Shown here piece after piece: positions 5,799 through 6,265 of a stretch of DNA of 6,265 nucleotides. How positions within the stretch are numbered: position 1 is the first letter of the stretch; each line of letters starts with the position of its first letter. A model generated the notes under the pieces. That model saw only the letters and a list, made by a program, of their open reading frames with translations, did not search any database and had not been told where the DNA came from. Source of the DNA: Bifidobacterium breve (GTDB lineage: Bacteria; Actinomycetota; Actinomycetes; S36-B12); contig CALPZT020000101.1 in the NCBI GenBank assembly GCA_943328365.2, positions 1 to 6,265 of the forward strand. The letters run 5' to 3'. The position numbers and the translations under genes were made by a program.

Positions 5799-6265
5799 AT
5801 CCAGCGACCTACCGAGCGAGATCCGCGGCCGCCTGCGTCGTCCCACTCTTGAGCTTCCTCGTTCTCGCACCTTCAGCCGAAGCCGCCGGTGTCACCCCGC
5901 GCGTCATCAACGGAACAGTCTCCCCCGCCTACGCGGCAGCGGCAGTCGCGATCGAGACTTCCGACAACACGTGCACCGCAGGTCTGTGGAAGCCGAGGGT
6001 CCTCATCACCGCTGCCCACTGCGTGAGCGAGGAGGGAAAGAAGGGCTCGGTCATTGCGCCGTCAGACCTGAGCGTCTACGCGCCCGGCGGCACTCGGCAG
6101 TCGGGGCCGGCATCCGTGAGCGTCACCGAGATCTTCGTTGATCCGCAATGGAGTGGGACCAAGAATGACATTGCCTTTCTCATCCTCAGCGCCCCGCTCG
6201 GCACTCCGATCATCACCCGCATGGCCACGCCAGCAGAGGTCGTGAGCCTCACGAGGGCTGGCGCG
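5795..6265 (+). CDS. Secreted trypsin-like serine protease (family S1), 3' end outside window
   Basis: The frame is open from GTG 5795 to the right edge, 157 codons. Residues 1-30 form a signal peptide: basic residues R7 and R9, a hydrophobic core from A11 to A25, and a likely cleavage after S-A-E-A (27-30). RVINGT (36-41) resembles the trypsinogen activation site, where cleavage after R36 would free a new N-terminus. ITAAHC (71-76) carries the catalytic H75, with C60 and C76 placed to form the usual disulfide beside it. NDIAFL (124-129) carries the catalytic D125. The serine motif GDSGG is not reached, so activity cannot be confirmed. The family is common among exported actinobacterial proteases; substrate is unknown. 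The gene is separated from the upstream gene by a terminator and probably has its own promoter. Confidence 0.9.
   Translation, partial: MNPATYRARSAAACVVPLLSFLVLAPSAEAAGVTPRVINGTVSPAYAAAAVAIETSDNTCTAGLWKPRVLITAAHCVSEEGKKGSVIAPSDLSVYAPGGTRQSGPASVSVTEIFVDPQWSGTKNDIAFLILSAPLGTPIITRMATPAEVVSLTRAGA

Overview
The window looks like chromosomal DNA from a high-GC Gram-positive actinobacterium, most likely a non-sporulating lineage such as Microbacteriaceae. That placement is an inference from three things: the GC-rich third codon positions, a near-textbook BldC protein, and the pairing of bldC with an amino-acid dehydrogenase of the Glu/Leu/Phe/Val family, which resembles the Streptomyces bldC/vdh neighbourhood. 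I see no insertion sequence, phage gene, tRNA, rRNA or CRISPR array. Gene density is high, and no gene-free stretch reaches 300 bases.

Left part (1-2667). Two minus-strand genes form a probable operon: a leucine/valine-type dehydrogenase (2327 to 1233) and, 18 bases further on, an N-terminal SWIM zinc-finger protein (from 1214, running off the left edge) that is probably the start of a SNF2-type helicase. Divergent to them is bldC (2455-2667), encoding a small MerR-like DNA-binding protein. The dehydrogenase appears to be read from a leaderless transcript, with a -10 hexamer six bases before the GTG start.

Middle part (2679-5096). Two more minus-strand genes form a second probable operon: a six-helix Pr6Pr-family membrane protein (5096 to 4380) and a SulP-type anion transporter with a C-terminal STAS domain (4361 to 2679). 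The SulP and bldC genes converge with 11 bases between their stop codons. The upstream gene of this operon also has a -10 hexamer exactly six bases before its start codon.

Right part (5097-6265). An 80-base divergent intergenic region carries two inverted repeats and leads to a plus-strand gene for a small single-pass membrane protein (5176-5616) with a charged, Gly/Asp/His/Arg-rich outer tail. I recognise no family for it. It is closed by a 14-bp-stem terminator. After that comes a promoter-like region with a possible nine-codon leader peptide, then a secreted trypsin-like serine protease cut off by the right edge before its catalytic serine.

The window therefore holds several separate transcription units rather than one pathway. 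The main themes are branched-chain amino-acid catabolism beside a developmental-type regulator, anion uptake, and cell-surface or secreted proteins. I do not see convincing evidence of a new multi-gene system. The most unexplained items are the small surface protein with its two candidate operators, and the short overlapping leader ORFs in front of the SulP and protease genes.
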